64,000 nucleotides of DNA from Nocardiopsis_C rhodophaea (GCF_039530945.1 NZ_BAAAPC010000006.1:124001-188000); one strand, 5' to 3'. Positions 8,858-17,332 are shown, counted from the stretch's first letter. Notes: generated by a model from the letters alone, not told the origin. Numbers and translations are program-made.

Positions 8858-9847
8858 TCAGTCATCCGACGCGGTGGTCAGGGAGAAGGCCCGGCGGTAG
8901 GACTGCGGCGACGTCTCGACCACCCGGGAGAAGTGGTGGCGCAGGGTGGCCGCCGAACCGAAGCCGGACCGTTCCGCGACCCGGTCCACGGCCAGGTCGG
9001 TGGTCTCCAGCAGGCGTTGGGCCCGGTGGACACGCGCCCGCAGCAGCCACTGCAGCGGAGTCGTCCCGACCTGTTCGCGGAAGTGCCGGTTGAGGCTGCG
9101 CACACTCAGGCCGGCCTGCCGGGCGATGTCCTTCAGGCCGAGCGGGCGGTCGAGATTGGCTTCCATCCACTCCAGCGTCGGCTGGAGGCCCGCCGAGGCC
9201 CCCTCGCTCGGGGGCGGCTCGTGATCCAGGTACTGCGCCTGCCCGCCCCCTCGCTGCAGGGGCATCACCAGGCGCCGGGCGGTGGCCGCCGCCGCTGAGG
9301 CGCCATAGTCCCGGCTCACGAGGTGCAGGCACATGTCCAGGCCGGAAGCCACGCCTGCCGACGTCAGCACCTGGCCGTTGTCGACGAACAGGACCGCCGG
9401 GTCCACCTCGACGGCTGGATGGCGGCGTGCGAGCTCGGCCGCGTACCGCCAGTGGGTGGTGGCCCGGCCGCCGTCGAGCAGGCCGGAGGCGGCGAGGAGA
9501 AAGGCTCCGGTGCACACCGAGGCGATACGCACTCCGCTCTTGGCGGCGCTGCGCAGCGCCGCGACCGCGTCTTCGGGTGGCTCGTCCAGGAACCCCTCGT
9601 ACCCGGGGACCACGATGGTGTGCGCCTGTCCCAGGGCGTCGGACCCCCAGGACGGGTGAAAGGAGAACGCGCCGAATTGTTCGGCCGTCGCCATTGGGCC
9701 CGGCCGCAGGGCACAGACCCGGATCTCGTAGCGGGGCCGCTCACCCGCGTCCGCGGCCATCCCGAAGACCTGGCAGGGAACCGACAGGTCGAAGCCGACC
9801 ACACCGTCCACCGCCAAAACCGCCACGACTCTCTCCACGCTCGTCAT
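8858..9847 (-). CDS. GlxA-family transcriptional regulator (DJ-1/PfpI plus AraC domains)
   Basis: A 329-residue regulator with an N-terminal DJ-1/PfpI-like domain (about residues 5-180) and a C-terminal AraC/XylS DNA-binding domain (about 220-320). The nucleophile-elbow position has Cys112 in 'ASVCTGAFLLAASGLLDG', as in GlxA proteins. The HTH part shows 'LKDIARQAGLSVRSLNRHFREQVGTTPLQWLLRAR' in pieces. 'VDRVAERSGFGSAATLRHHF' marks the second helix-turn-helix. It is divergent from the HD-domain gene starting 73 bp away, so that gene is the likely target. The ligand is unknown. The ATG at 9847 is close to the start expected from the family. Confidence 0.9.
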   Translation of the reverse strand: MTSVERVVAVLAVDGVVGFDLSVPCQVFGMAADAGERPRYEIRVCALRPGPMATAEQFGAFSFHPSWGSDALGQAHTIVVPGYEGFLDEPPEDAVAALRSAAKSGVRIASVCTGAFLLAASGLLDGGRATTHWRYAAELARRHPAVEVDPAVLFVDNGQVLTSAGVASGLDMCLHLVSRDYGASAAAATARRLVMPLQRGGGQAQYLDHEPPPSEGASAGLQPTLEWMEANLDRPLGLKDIARQAGLSVRSLNRHFREQVGTTPLQWLLRARVHRAQRLLETTDLAVDRVAERSGFGSAATLRHHFSRVVETSPQSYRRAFSLTTASDD

Positions 9848-9919
9848 GGCTAGAATTTAGCACCCTGTGGCATTCTGGCCACTGGGCCGGGGCGGACGAC
9901 CGCAGCATGATCGTTAGGT

Positions 9920-10567
9920 ATGAGCGATCTCTTCACCAGATTCGACTGCCCCGACACCACCCTGACCCGAGCGGCCTGGCGGTTCGTCACCGACGCCCAG
10001 GAGCTGTTCTTGGCCAACCACAGCGCACGCACCTACCTGTTCGGCCGTGCCCTCGCCGAGGGGCACGGCCTGCGCGCCGGACGCGACTTCGACGACGAGC
10101 TGCTGTTCCTGGGCTGCGTCCTGCACGACCTCGGCCTGGCAGGGACGGGTGACAACCGACAGCGCTTCGAGGTGGACGGGGCGGACCGCGCAGCGGGCTT
10201 CCTCCGAGAGGAGGGTGTCGATGCGGAACGCGTCACGGTGGTGTGGGACGCCATCGCCCTGCACACCTCCGTCGGCATCGCCGAACGCAAAAGCCCGGAG
10301 ATCGCCTTCACCCACGCGGGAGCGGGCTGCGACCTGTTCGGGCCGCCACGCGACGCCCTGGCCAAGGAGTACATCGCCGACGTGCACGCGGTTTTCCCCC
10401 GGCTGAACGTGGGAGACGCCATCGCGAGCGCGGTGGTCGAGCAGGCGGTCGCGAATCCGGCCAAGGCGGCGCCCCTGACCTTTCCCGCCCACCTGGCGGC
10501 GGAACTGCGGCCTGGAGCCCTGGCCCTGCCGACGTGGAGCCAGATGACCAGTGCGGAGCACTGGTGA
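9920..10567 (+). CDS. HD-domain hydrolase (cyanamide-hydratase-like group)
   Basis: A 215-residue HD-superfamily protein. His34 ('NHSARTYLFG') and the His69-Asp70 pair ('LGCVLHDLGL') form the metal site. The spacing and the 'NHSxRxYLF' block resemble the small HD proteins related to cyanamide hydratase rather than nucleotide phosphohydrolases. The substrate cannot be read from sequence. It starts 72 bp from the divergently transcribed GlxA-like regulator, a pairing that suggests induction by a small molecule. No partner enzyme is next to it; the following 180 bp has no gene, and then the minus-strand tRNA with its terminator. Confidence 0.8.
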   Translation: MSDLFTRFDCPDTTLTRAAWRFVTDAQELFLANHSARTYLFGRALAEGHGLRAGRDFDDELLFLGCVLHDLGLAGTGDNRQRFEVDGADRAAGFLREEGVDAERVTVVWDAIALHTSVGIAERKSPEIAFTHAGAGCDLFGPPRDALAKEYIADVHAVFPRLNVGDAIASAVVEQAVANPAKAAPLTFPAHLAAELRPGALALPTWSQMTSAEHW

Positions 10568-10750
10568 CCGACTCCGCTCCGCGTTCCGGTGCCGCCGGTC
10601 ATCGTCCTCGGCACCGGTCGCCCGGCGGGCTGGGGAAGGGCTGAGCGGCGGCCGCGAACGCGCCCGTGCGGGCAGCGGTATGCCTGGGATGCCGCCGGGC
10701 CGCCCAGCGGGACCGCGGAGCGGCCCGAGCGCACACCTCCCACGCAACGA

Positions 10751-10782
10751 CAGGAGCCCACCGGCATGCCGGTGGGCTCCTG
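10751..10782 (-). terminator. Perfect palindromic hairpin after tRNA-Asn
   Basis: Two 16-base arms meet with no spacer (10751-10766 and 10767-10782), so a real hairpin would open a few central bases as its loop. It begins 10 bases past the tRNA 3' end in the direction of tRNA transcription and is followed on that strand by a T-containing stretch. It could also stop readthrough from the HD gene on the other strand. Confidence 0.8.
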
Positions 10783-10792
10783 TCAGTGGATG

Positions 10793-10865
10793 CTCCCGCG
10801 ACTGGACTCGAACCAGTAACCTGCCGGTTAACAGCCGGCTGCTCTGCCGATTGAGCTACGCGGGA
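10793..10865 (-). tRNA. tRNA-Asn (anticodon GTT)
   Basis: A 73-base cloverleaf on the minus strand. The acceptor stem TCCCGCG/CGCGGGA is a perfect 7 bp with discriminator G. The D arm is GCTC..GAGC, and the anticodon stem GCCGG/CCGGC holds the loop CTGTTAA with anticodon GTT. The T arm is ACTGG-TTCGAGT-CCAGT. CCA is not encoded, as is common in actinobacteria. A terminator hairpin follows directly. Confidence 0.97.
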
Positions 10866-11145
10866 TCGTGCTCCGTGTCGCCCTGGGGCCTGCGCTCCCT
10901 GGCGACGTGAAATACATTAGCGCACTTTCCGGGGTGCTCGTGACACGTTTTAGGCCCCGCACCCCTGTGGGGTGGGGCACGCGCGAATGCGAACTGCGGG
11001 CGCTGGCCGGGTCGTCATTGTTTTGTCGCAGGTCAGGCCCAGGGTACGCCGCGCTCGGCGACGTCCCTGGCCGCGAACGGCGCACGCGGTAACGTCGTAT
11101 ACATCAGCACCGTCGGATCAGCACGAGTGACGCCGAGAGGGACCC

Positions 11146-11457
11146 ATGCGCTACCGGATCACCTTCGCCGCAGGCCTGGCTATCGGTTACGTCCTGGGGG
11201 CCAAGGCAGGCAAAGCCCGTTACGAGCAGATCGCGCGCACCGCTCGCCGCATCGCGGAGAGTCCCGCCGTTCAGGAGACCGCGGGGCTGGTGGGAGCGCA
11301 GGTCAACAACGCGGGCAAGGCCGTGTACACGAAGGTCAACGAGAAGCTCCCCGTGGACTCCGTCAAGGACTTTCTCGCCCGTCCCACCGACGAGGAGAGC
11401 GACGAGCTGCGCACCAGCGACCTCAACGGTTCCGGCCCTGACGCACCCACACGCTGA
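11146..11457 (+). CDS. Small YtxH-like membrane-associated protein
   Basis: A 103-residue protein that starts 'MRYRITFAAGLAIGYVLGAKAG', one short hydrophobic glycine-rich segment (about residues 5-18) followed by 'KARYEQIARTARRI'. It then has a charged helical and disordered tail ending 'GSGPDAPTR'. This pattern is a common actinobacterial small protein, loosely like YtxH/gas-vesicle-like proteins with a membrane anchor and a coiled tail. Its function is unknown. A GAGAGGG ribosome site precedes the ATG. It is a single gene, with 280 bp upstream to the tRNA and 240 bp downstream to the lipoprotein start. Confidence 0.75.
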   Translation: MRYRITFAAGLAIGYVLGAKAGKARYEQIARTARRIAESPAVQETAGLVGAQVNNAGKAVYTKVNEKLPVDSVKDFLARPTDEESDELRTSDLNGSGPDAPTR

Positions 11458-11697
11458 GCTGCCATTGCCGTGGAGGCGGATGGTCCGTGCCGCCGAGAGG
11501 ACCGGGCGAAATGCGAGCCGCAGCGAGGCGACCGCAGGACACAGGCCGACGGCTAGCGGGGGCGCCTGTCCGGGACTGGCGCCGAGGGGCGAATCGAGTG
11601 CGGCCGATCTGGCATCTAGGATTCCCTGCGGCCGATTCATGCCGTTATGCACCGGCCGCACCGAGACACCCCGAAAAGACAGATCGAGGAACCTGGT

Positions 11698-12372
11698 TTG
11701 CACTCCCCTCGTCCTCTCCCCTCCGCCGGACGGTTCATCGCCTGGAGCCTGGCAGCGTCGCTGATGCTCGCCGGCTGCGGCTCGCCCGACGAACCGGCCG
11801 ATCAGCAGGCCCAGGCTGCCGATTCCGGCGACGACAACGCCACCACCGAGCAGAAGGAGTCCGCGGCTCCGGACATCGACGTCAAGGACCCCATGGACCT
11901 CGCCCCCGAGGACGCCTGCACGTCCGTGTCGGGGAAGACCCTGGTCGAACTCCTCGGAGAGGACCTCAAGAAGAGCGGTGCCGACCTCGGTAAGCCCGAC
12001 GCCGGGGACCTGGACAAGCTCGACCACTTGAGCATGTCGTGCATGTGGGTCGGCGTGAACATGGATCCCGGTGAGGCCTTTTCGTTCAGCTACGACTTGG
12101 ACATCTATCCGAAGCCGGCGATCACCGAGTGGTCCCTGGAGGACTACAAGGAGAAGGCCGACCCAGACGTCGAGCTCGGCGATTACGCGTTCTTCGAGAC
12201 CAACGAGGACGGCAAACGGATCCGGCTCCGGCTTATCGACGGGCAGGCCCACCTCGACCTCACCTATGACGCTCGCACCGGCACGGACATGCGGGACGCC
12301 GTCGTGTCCGAGAAGGAAATGCGAAAGCGCGCCCTGACCGCCGCCGAAGAGGTCCTGGACTCCGTCGGCTGA
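11698..12372 (+). CDS. Secreted lipoprotein, DUF3558-like
   Basis: A lipoprotein of 224 residues if read from the TTG at 11698. That codon has GAGGA nine bases upstream and gives a proper short signal peptide: 'RFIAWSLAASLMLAGC' with lipid-carrying Cys27 in the lipobox LAGC. An ATG at 11647 in the same frame would add 17 unhelpful polar residues. After the lipobox comes an acidic Gln/Asp/Ala-rich linker. A folded domain follows with two further cysteines ('EDACTSV', 'SMSCMW') in the places where DUF3558 proteins have a disulfide. Function is unknown. The gene ends 32 bp from the convergent TIM-barrel gene. Confidence 0.75.
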   Translation: MHSPRPLPSAGRFIAWSLAASLMLAGCGSPDEPADQQAQAADSGDDNATTEQKESAAPDIDVKDPMDLAPEDACTSVSGKTLVELLGEDLKKSGADLGKPDAGDLDKLDHLSMSCMWVGVNMDPGEAFSFSYDLDIYPKPAITEWSLEDYKEKADPDVELGDYAFFETNEDGKRIRLRLIDGQAHLDLTYDARTGTDMRDAVVSEKEMRKRALTAAEEVLDSVG

Positions 12373-12404
12373 CCCGCCATGCGGCCGCCCCTGTGGACAC
12401 GCGC

Positions 12405-13235
12405 CTACAGCGTGAGCTCCGTGAACGCCCGGGTGCGCGCCGTCAGGGCCTCTTCGACCGGAAGGCGTTCCATCGACGAGGCGCCGTAGAAGCCGTGGAC
12501 GTTCTCGCAGGTGCGCAGGATGAAGGCGGCGTCGTCCGGCTCGGCGATGGGGCCGCCGTGGCACAGCACCATGACGTCGCCGCGCACGTCGCGGGCGGCC
12601 GCTGACCACGCGTCGATGCGTTGCGCGCACTCTTCCAGGGTGAGCGCGGTTCGCGCGCCGATGCCTCCGCCGACGGTCAGGCCCAGGTGGCAGACGATGA
12701 CGTCCGCCCCCGCCTCGGCCATGGCGGCGGCGTCCTGCGCGCAGAACACGTAGGGCGAGGTGAACAGGTCAAGGGCGTGGGCGCGGCGGATGAGTTCGAC
12801 CTCGTGGGCGTAGCCCATCCCGGTCTCCTCCAGGTTGGCGCGGAACACGCCGTCGATAAGTCCCACGGTGGGGAAGTTCTGCACCCCCGAGTAGCCGAGC
12901 GCGGCCAGGCGCGGCAGGAACTCGTCGGGGTCGTAGAAGGGGTCGGTGCCGTTGACTCCGGCGAGGACCGGGGTGTCGCGCACCACCGTGACCACCTCGC
13001 GCGCCATGTCCGCGACGATCTCGTTGGCGTTGCCGTAGGCGAGCAGCCCGGCTAGGGAGCCGCGGCCCGCCATCCGGTAGCGGCCGGAGTTGTAGACGAC
13101 CAGGAGGTCCGCACCGCCCGCCTCTTGGCACTTCGCCGACAGCCCGATGCCGGCGCCGCCTCCGATGATCGGGGCGCCGCGCGCCCGCTTGGCGTGCAGG
13201 CGCTCCAGGATGCGCTCTCTGGGAATCCCCGCCAT
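12405..13235 (-). CDS. PEP-hydrolase-like TIM-barrel protein
   Basis: A 276-residue protein of the family annotated as phosphoenolpyruvate hydrolase-like (PF09370). It has the family opening 'IPRERILERLHAKRARG' and 'PIIGGGAGIGLSAKCQEAGGADLL'. Downstream are the blocks 'VLAGVNGTDPF', 'GYSGVQNFPTVGLIDG' and 'CHGGPIAEPDDAAF'. The fold is related to isocitrate lyase/PEP mutase barrels, but no reaction is firmly known for the bacterial members. The gene follows the Tm-1-like gene with only a few bases between them. The same two domains are fused in the plant virus-resistance protein Tm-1, so they probably act on the same substrate. It is the last gene of the three-gene minus-strand operon. Confidence 0.88.
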   Translation of the reverse strand: MAGIPRERILERLHAKRARGAPIIGGGAGIGLSAKCQEAGGADLLVVYNSGRYRMAGRGSLAGLLAYGNANEIVADMAREVVTVVRDTPVLAGVNGTDPFYDPDEFLPRLAALGYSGVQNFPTVGLIDGVFRANLEETGMGYAHEVELIRRAHALDLFTSPYVFCAQDAAAMAEAGADVIVCHLGLTVGGGIGARTALTLEECAQRIDAWSAAARDVRGDVMVLCHGGPIAEPDDAAFILRTCENVHGFYGASSMERLPVEEALTARTRAFTELTL

Positions 13236-13238
13236 GTC

Positions 13239-14492
13239 TCAGTCCCCCTTCGTGTGCGCGGACGCGCGCATCAGGTCATCCAACAGGCCGACCGCGGTGT
13301 CGGCGAACTTCGGGTCGTTGATCTCCGTGTCAAGCTCGACCAGGCGCACCCCGGTGCCCTCCAGCCCGGCACGCACCGCCGCGAACAGCTCGGCGTCGGC
13401 GGCCGGGGCGTGGAAGGGACCGCCGTCCACCGACAGCGCCGAGATACCGCGCAGCGGCAGCACGACCGCAGCGGGCGCCTCCAGCGCGGCCACGCGCTCG
13501 GCGAGCCGGGCGCCCAGCTGCGCGCATTCCTCCGCGCAGGTCCGCATCAGGGTGACCGCCGGGTTATGGACGTGGAGCAGCCGACCGCCAAACCTCTCGG
13601 GCACCGTGTCGGCGGCACCGAAGTTCACCATGTCCAGGGCGCCGACCGATACCACCCGCGGCGTTCCGGGCCCGCCGCACGTCAGCCGCGTCGGACCGGC
13701 CGACATCACCCCGCCGGCGAGCTCGTCGGCCAGCTCGGTGGTGGTCAGGTCCAGCACGCCGTTCAGCGCGCCCTGGTCGACCAGCGACTCCAGGGTGCGC
13801 CCGCCGATACCGGTCATATGGAACACCAGGACCTCGCGGCCGCGCTCTTCCAGCAGCCGCCGCGCGCGGGTGACTGCCGGGGTGGTGACGCCGAACATGC
13901 TCGCCGCGACGGCGGGTCCGGCGGCACGGTATTCGGGCGGCGGGGCGGCCATCATCCCGGCGACAGCGCCGCAGGCGTTGGCCAGGATCCTGGCCGACAC
14001 CGAGTTGAGCCCCGCCACGTCCACAACGCTGGGCATGAGGACCAGGTCGCTTTCGGCGACGTAGGGGCGGGTGTCACCGGAGGCCGCTGTGGAGACGGCG
14101 ACCTTGGGCACACCGAGCGGCAGGGCGCGCAGCGCGTGCGCGGCGATGGAAGTGCCGCCGGTGCCGCCGACCGCCAAGGCCGCGTCCAGTCGCCCCTCGG
14201 CACGCAGGCGCAGCACAGTGGCCCGGGCGCCTTCGGCCATGGCGGTCACGGCCGCGCCGCGGTTGCCCGCGCGCGCCAGCGCGGCGGTGTCGTGACCGGC
14301 GGCCCGGGCCACTTCGGTGCGCGGAACATCGGGCGCGACCGAGCACGATGCATCGGGCTCATAAACCCCGCAGTCGACCACGACCGGCCGCAGCCCGGCG
14401 TGCAGGAGCCGGTCGCGTACGTACCCGCACTCGGCGGCCTTGGTGTCGAGGGTGCCCAGCACCGCGACGGCGCGGCCGTCCCGCCCGCTCAC
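13239..14492 (-). CDS. Tm-1-like ATP-binding protein (UPF0261)
   Basis: A 417-residue UPF0261 protein, homologous to the N-terminal domain of tomato Tm-1. The start is the GTG at 14492, which overlaps the cupin stop as GTGA and gives the family opening 'AVAVLGTLDTKAAECGYVRD'. The conserved blocks 'GGTGGTSIAAHALRALPLG', 'MPSVVDVAGLNSVS' and 'VFHMTGIGGRTLESL' are all present. A longer frame to 14609 runs antisense-like into the cupin gene and is not used. Biochemical function in bacteria is unknown; ATP binding is inferred from the Tm-1 family. It sits between a cupin gene and the TIM-barrel partner. Confidence 0.88.
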   Translation of the reverse strand: MSGRDGRAVAVLGTLDTKAAECGYVRDRLLHAGLRPVVVDCGVYEPDASCSVAPDVPRTEVARAAGHDTAALARAGNRGAAVTAMAEGARATVLRLRAEGRLDAALAVGGTGGTSIAAHALRALPLGVPKVAVSTAASGDTRPYVAESDLVLMPSVVDVAGLNSVSARILANACGAVAGMMAAPPPEYRAAGPAVAASMFGVTTPAVTRARRLLEERGREVLVFHMTGIGGRTLESLVDQGALNGVLDLTTTELADELAGGVMSAGPTRLTCGGPGTPRVVSVGALDMVNFGAADTVPERFGGRLLHVHNPAVTLMRTCAEECAQLGARLAERVAALEAPAAVVLPLRGISALSVDGGPFHAPAADAELFAAVRAGLEGTGVRLVELDTEINDPKFADTAVGLLDDLMRASAHTKGD

Positions 14493-14908
14493 GCGTTCTC
14501 CATCGCTGGGTTCCGGTCCGCCGGAACCTCGCGGAAGTCGGGCGCGGCGCGCAGCTCCTCCTCGGCTCCGGCCGGTCCGTACACGACGACCAGCCGCAGC
14601 ACGTCCCACCCGGCGTTGTGGGTGGAGCGCGGGACGCCGCGTGGGATGTGCACGGTGTCCCCGGCCGCGATGGGGAAAGCGGGACTATCGCCCACGGTCT
14701 GCTCCCCCGTTCCGGACAGGACGTAGATGACCTCGTCGGAGCCCTTATGCAGGTGGCGTTCATGCCCCTTGCCAGGGAACACCACGACATCGCCGACCGT
14801 GACCGCGGTGCCGGGGACCGTGCGCGCGGAGACCCGCCATCTGATCCGTCCCCAGGTGAAGAGCTGGGTGGGCGGGTCCGGTGGAGTGCCGTCAAAGGAC
14901 GTGGGCAT
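14489..14908 (-). CDS. Small cupin-domain protein
   Basis: A 139-residue single-domain cupin. Motif 1 appears as 'GHERHLHKGSDEVIYVLSG', which supplies two or three His and one Glu as metal ligands. Motif 2 is 'GDTVHIPRGVPRSTHNAG' with the fourth ligand His. The metal site looks intact, so it may be an isomerase, an oxygenase or a sensor. It is the first gene of the operon with the Tm-1-like and TIM-barrel genes and is coupled to the next gene by GTGA. About 265 bp upstream are gene-free and should hold the operon promoter. No regulator is adjacent. Confidence 0.82.
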   Translation of the reverse strand: MPTSFDGTPPDPPTQLFTWGRIRWRVSARTVPGTAVTVGDVVVFPGKGHERHLHKGSDEVIYVLSGTGEQTVGDSPAFPIAAGDTVHIPRGVPRSTHNAGWDVLRLVVVYGPAGAEEELRAAPDFREVPADRNPAMENA

Positions 14909-15173
14909 GGGGGGTCGCCTCCATCTTCACGACGGAATTATGGGCGCCGGAGCGCATGCGCACGAGCCTGCCCCGCGAGGGAGCGTGGGGTCAACGGCCG
15001 ATTCCGGACAGTATCTGGCCCCGGACGCCCGCACGTGTCCGAGGCGGGGGCGGTAGACCATCAAGCTCGACCGGCCCCACCGGCCGATGCCCCGGTTCGG
15101 TCCGCTCTTGCGTCTGCCCGGCCGGTGAGTCGTGCCGCGCGTTCCGGGAGACGCATAACGACGCGAGGTCGGC

Positions 15174-16439
15174 TTAGGCGGAGCTGGAAGCGATGTTCTT
15201 TGTGAAGATCACTCCATCGGTCTCCGCCAGGTGGTCGGGGTCCAAGGCGAAGAAGTAGCCGTCGCCGGTCCTCTGATCGGGGCGCCGAATGGGTTCGGAT
15301 TCCGTGGCGTCCAGTGCCGCGGCCAAGCGACGGGAGTCGAGGACATAGTGGTCCTCCGGGAGGGTGCACAGAATCCCTTCAACGGTGTCTTCGCCCGGAG
15401 TGTCCACGCCGTGGTGCTGTGCGCTGCCCAAGGCCGAGGCGATGACGGCATAGTGATCACCGATCCGTGGGTCGATGATGGCCCCGGCGCTCCACCACTC
15501 CAGGGTCTGGTCGCCCATCTGGCAGTCGCTCCTGTGTCGCTGGAGGTGAAGGTTGTGGGCGAAGACCAGGGTCGGGCCTTGCCGGGCCTGGTTCGCGGCG
15601 ATGGCGTTGAGGTTGTCGGACATCATCGCATCGCGCATACTCATCAGCCGCTGCCAGCGAGCGGGGGACGTGTCGGCCATTGTGGCGTGGTAGCGGAGCA
15701 GGCCTGCTGCGGTGCGGCCGTGGAAATGGGCCAGCCGCCAGTCGGCGGGTGAGGTGGCGGAGACCAGATGCGGGGACTCCGACGTGAGGAGTGCCAGAAG
15801 GTCATCGGTGATGAGGCGGAGTTTCGCGACGTCTGAGGAGGAACCCACCGACTGGGACGGGTCCATCATGGCATCCGGATGGGTCCAGCGCTCGTCGTCA
15901 CCGATCAAGGCGTCGATGGCGTCGAACGTGCACGGCCGCCGGTCGATGTCCACGTGGGGCGCAAGGTAGTCGTACAGCGCCGTGAGGACCAGGCGGGGGC
16001 TGGGCGCGCCGGTGATCTCCGTCGGAGCGTCGAATCCGAAGAAGCGCAGGCGGTCGTCGCCGGGCTGGCCCTGGTTGTAATCGCGCATCCACTCGACGAG
16101 TTCGCGGTTGGCCGCCGATTTTCCGAAGCCGTGGCTGAAGCCGCGCTTCATCACGTCGTCGAGCGATCCCGCTCCCTCCGCGATGTAGTCGTCGACCATC
16201 AGACCGGCCACGCAGTCGCTCTCGATAGCGATCGACCGGTACCCCTCGTGCTCGACCAGGTACTGGAAAACCCGGTTACGCAGCTGGGGAAACGCCTCTT
16301 CCCCGTGCATGGGCTCGCCGAGGCCCAGGAGGCGCGGCCGAGTCGGGAGCGCGTCAAGAAACGACGCGAGCGCCGCTTGGAAGCTCGTGTCGTCGGAGTA
16401 GGCCCAACCGGCGTCGTGAATGGAAGGACGAGTCGTCAT
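15174..16439 (-). CDS. Erythromycin esterase family protein
   Basis: A 421-residue homologue of the Ere macrolide esterases, with the usual family length. The residues held to be catalytic in this family have counterparts here: Glu and His in 'GLGEPMHGEEAF', Glu in 'SIAIESD', and His in 'VFAHNLHLQRH'. Many chromosomal relatives have no proven macrolide activity, so resistance is only possible. It is divergent from the double-MerR gene, and the 120-bp gap between them contains a MerR-type promoter, so the pair is probably a drug- or metabolite-responsive unit. Pfam-level assignment is solid; the substrate is open. Confidence 0.88.
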   Translation of the reverse strand: MTTRPSIHDAGWAYSDDTSFQAALASFLDALPTRPRLLGLGEPMHGEEAFPQLRNRVFQYLVEHEGYRSIAIESDCVAGLMVDDYIAEGAGSLDDVMKRGFSHGFGKSAANRELVEWMRDYNQGQPGDDRLRFFGFDAPTEITGAPSPRLVLTALYDYLAPHVDIDRRPCTFDAIDALIGDDERWTHPDAMMDPSQSVGSSSDVAKLRLITDDLLALLTSESPHLVSATSPADWRLAHFHGRTAAGLLRYHATMADTSPARWQRLMSMRDAMMSDNLNAIAANQARQGPTLVFAHNLHLQRHRSDCQMGDQTLEWWSAGAIIDPRIGDHYAVIASALGSAQHHGVDTPGEDTVEGILCTLPEDHYVLDSRRLAAALDATESEPIRRPDQRTGDGYFFALDPDHLAETDGVIFTKNIASSSA

Positions 16440-16488
16440 TTCGAGCCCTGTTCTCTTCGATGAATTCGCTACTCCTTAAACCGTATCC

Positions 16489-16519
16489 TTGAATCTCCAG
16501 TGTAATGTTGGAGTCGATT
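16489..16519 (+). promoter_or_regulatory. MerR-type promoter and operator
   Basis: TTGAAT (16489-16494) and TCGATT (16514-16519) flank a 19-bp spacer. The spacer itself is an inverted repeat, CTCCA-N9-TGGAG (16495-16513). A 19-bp spacer filled by a dyad is the hallmark of promoters twisted open by MerR activators. It points at the regulator gene whose ATG is 40 bp further on. Whether it also serves the divergent esterase-like gene is not shown. Confidence 0.7.
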
Positions 16520-16559
16520 TATCGCGGAAGACGCAGAAAAAGTCTCAACGGGGGGAAAC

Positions 16560-17300
16560 ATGCACCGGGAGCGGCTTCGGCCAGTCGACCTCGCGCGTGA
16601 GCACGGCTTGTCGACGCAGGCGGTGCGGAACTATGAGGAGGCGGGCATTCTCCCGCCAGCGGAACGCACGCCCGCGGGTTATCGGGTCTATGGCCCTCTG
16701 CACGCCCGGGCGCTGCGCGTCTTTGTGGCTCTCGTGCCCGCGCACGGCCACCCCACGGCGACGGCGATCATGCGGGCCGTGGACGAGGGGGATGTCGAAA
16801 ACGCTCTCACGATGATCGATGAGAGCCACGCGCAGCTGCTCAAGGATCGGGAGACCCTCAAGGCCGTCGAGCATGCCCTTGGGGACCTGGAGCAGCCGTC
16901 CGACCGCCCCTCGTCGACCCGAACGGGGCCGATGTTCGTCGGGCCGCTGGCCCGGCAACTCGGGATCCGGCCCGCCACCCTGCGGAAATGGGAGCGGGCC
17001 GGGTTGATCCGTCCGCGGCGCGACCCCGCGACCGGTTATCGCGTCTATTTTCCTGGCGACGTGCGCGATGCGCACCTCGCCCATCAGCTCAGACGCGGCG
17101 GGTACCTGCTGAATCAGATCGCTCCACTGCTTGAGCAGGTGCGGTCCGCCGGAGGGCTGGAGCCCCTGGAGTCCGCGCTGAAGGATTGGCGCGGCCGACT
17201 CACCTCGCGCGGTCACGCCATGCTGGCGGGAGCGGCCGAGCTTTCCGCCTATTTGCGGGAGCGCGGTGATCGCCTGCCGCCCGACGGTGGGGGCCACTGA
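16560..17300 (+). CDS. TioE-type regulator with two MerR DNA-binding domains
   Basis: A 246-residue protein with two winged-helix MerR heads in tandem. The first is at about residues 5-70 ('LRPVDLAREHGLSTQAVRNYEEAGILP' in parts, then 'TPAGYRVYG'). The second is at about residues 127-190 ('MFVGPLARQLGIRPATLRKW' then 'TGYRVYFPGDVRD'). A short linker of about 35 residues separates them, and a helical tail follows. This is the layout of the TioE group of actinobacterial regulators. The start ATG has a strong GGGGGG site. The promoter upstream carries a 19-bp MerR dyad, so it is probably autoregulated and controls the divergent esterase-like gene. Confidence 0.88.
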   Translation: MHRERLRPVDLAREHGLSTQAVRNYEEAGILPPAERTPAGYRVYGPLHARALRVFVALVPAHGHPTATAIMRAVDEGDVENALTMIDESHAQLLKDRETLKAVEHALGDLEQPSDRPSSTRTGPMFVGPLARQLGIRPATLRKWERAGLIRPRRDPATGYRVYFPGDVRDAHLAHQLRRGGYLLNQIAPLLEQVRSAGGLEPLESALKDWRGRLTSRGHAMLAGAAELSAYLRERGDRLPPDGGGH

Positions 17301-17332
17301 GCTGTTACGCGCGATGCCGGTTTCCGCCTCAC

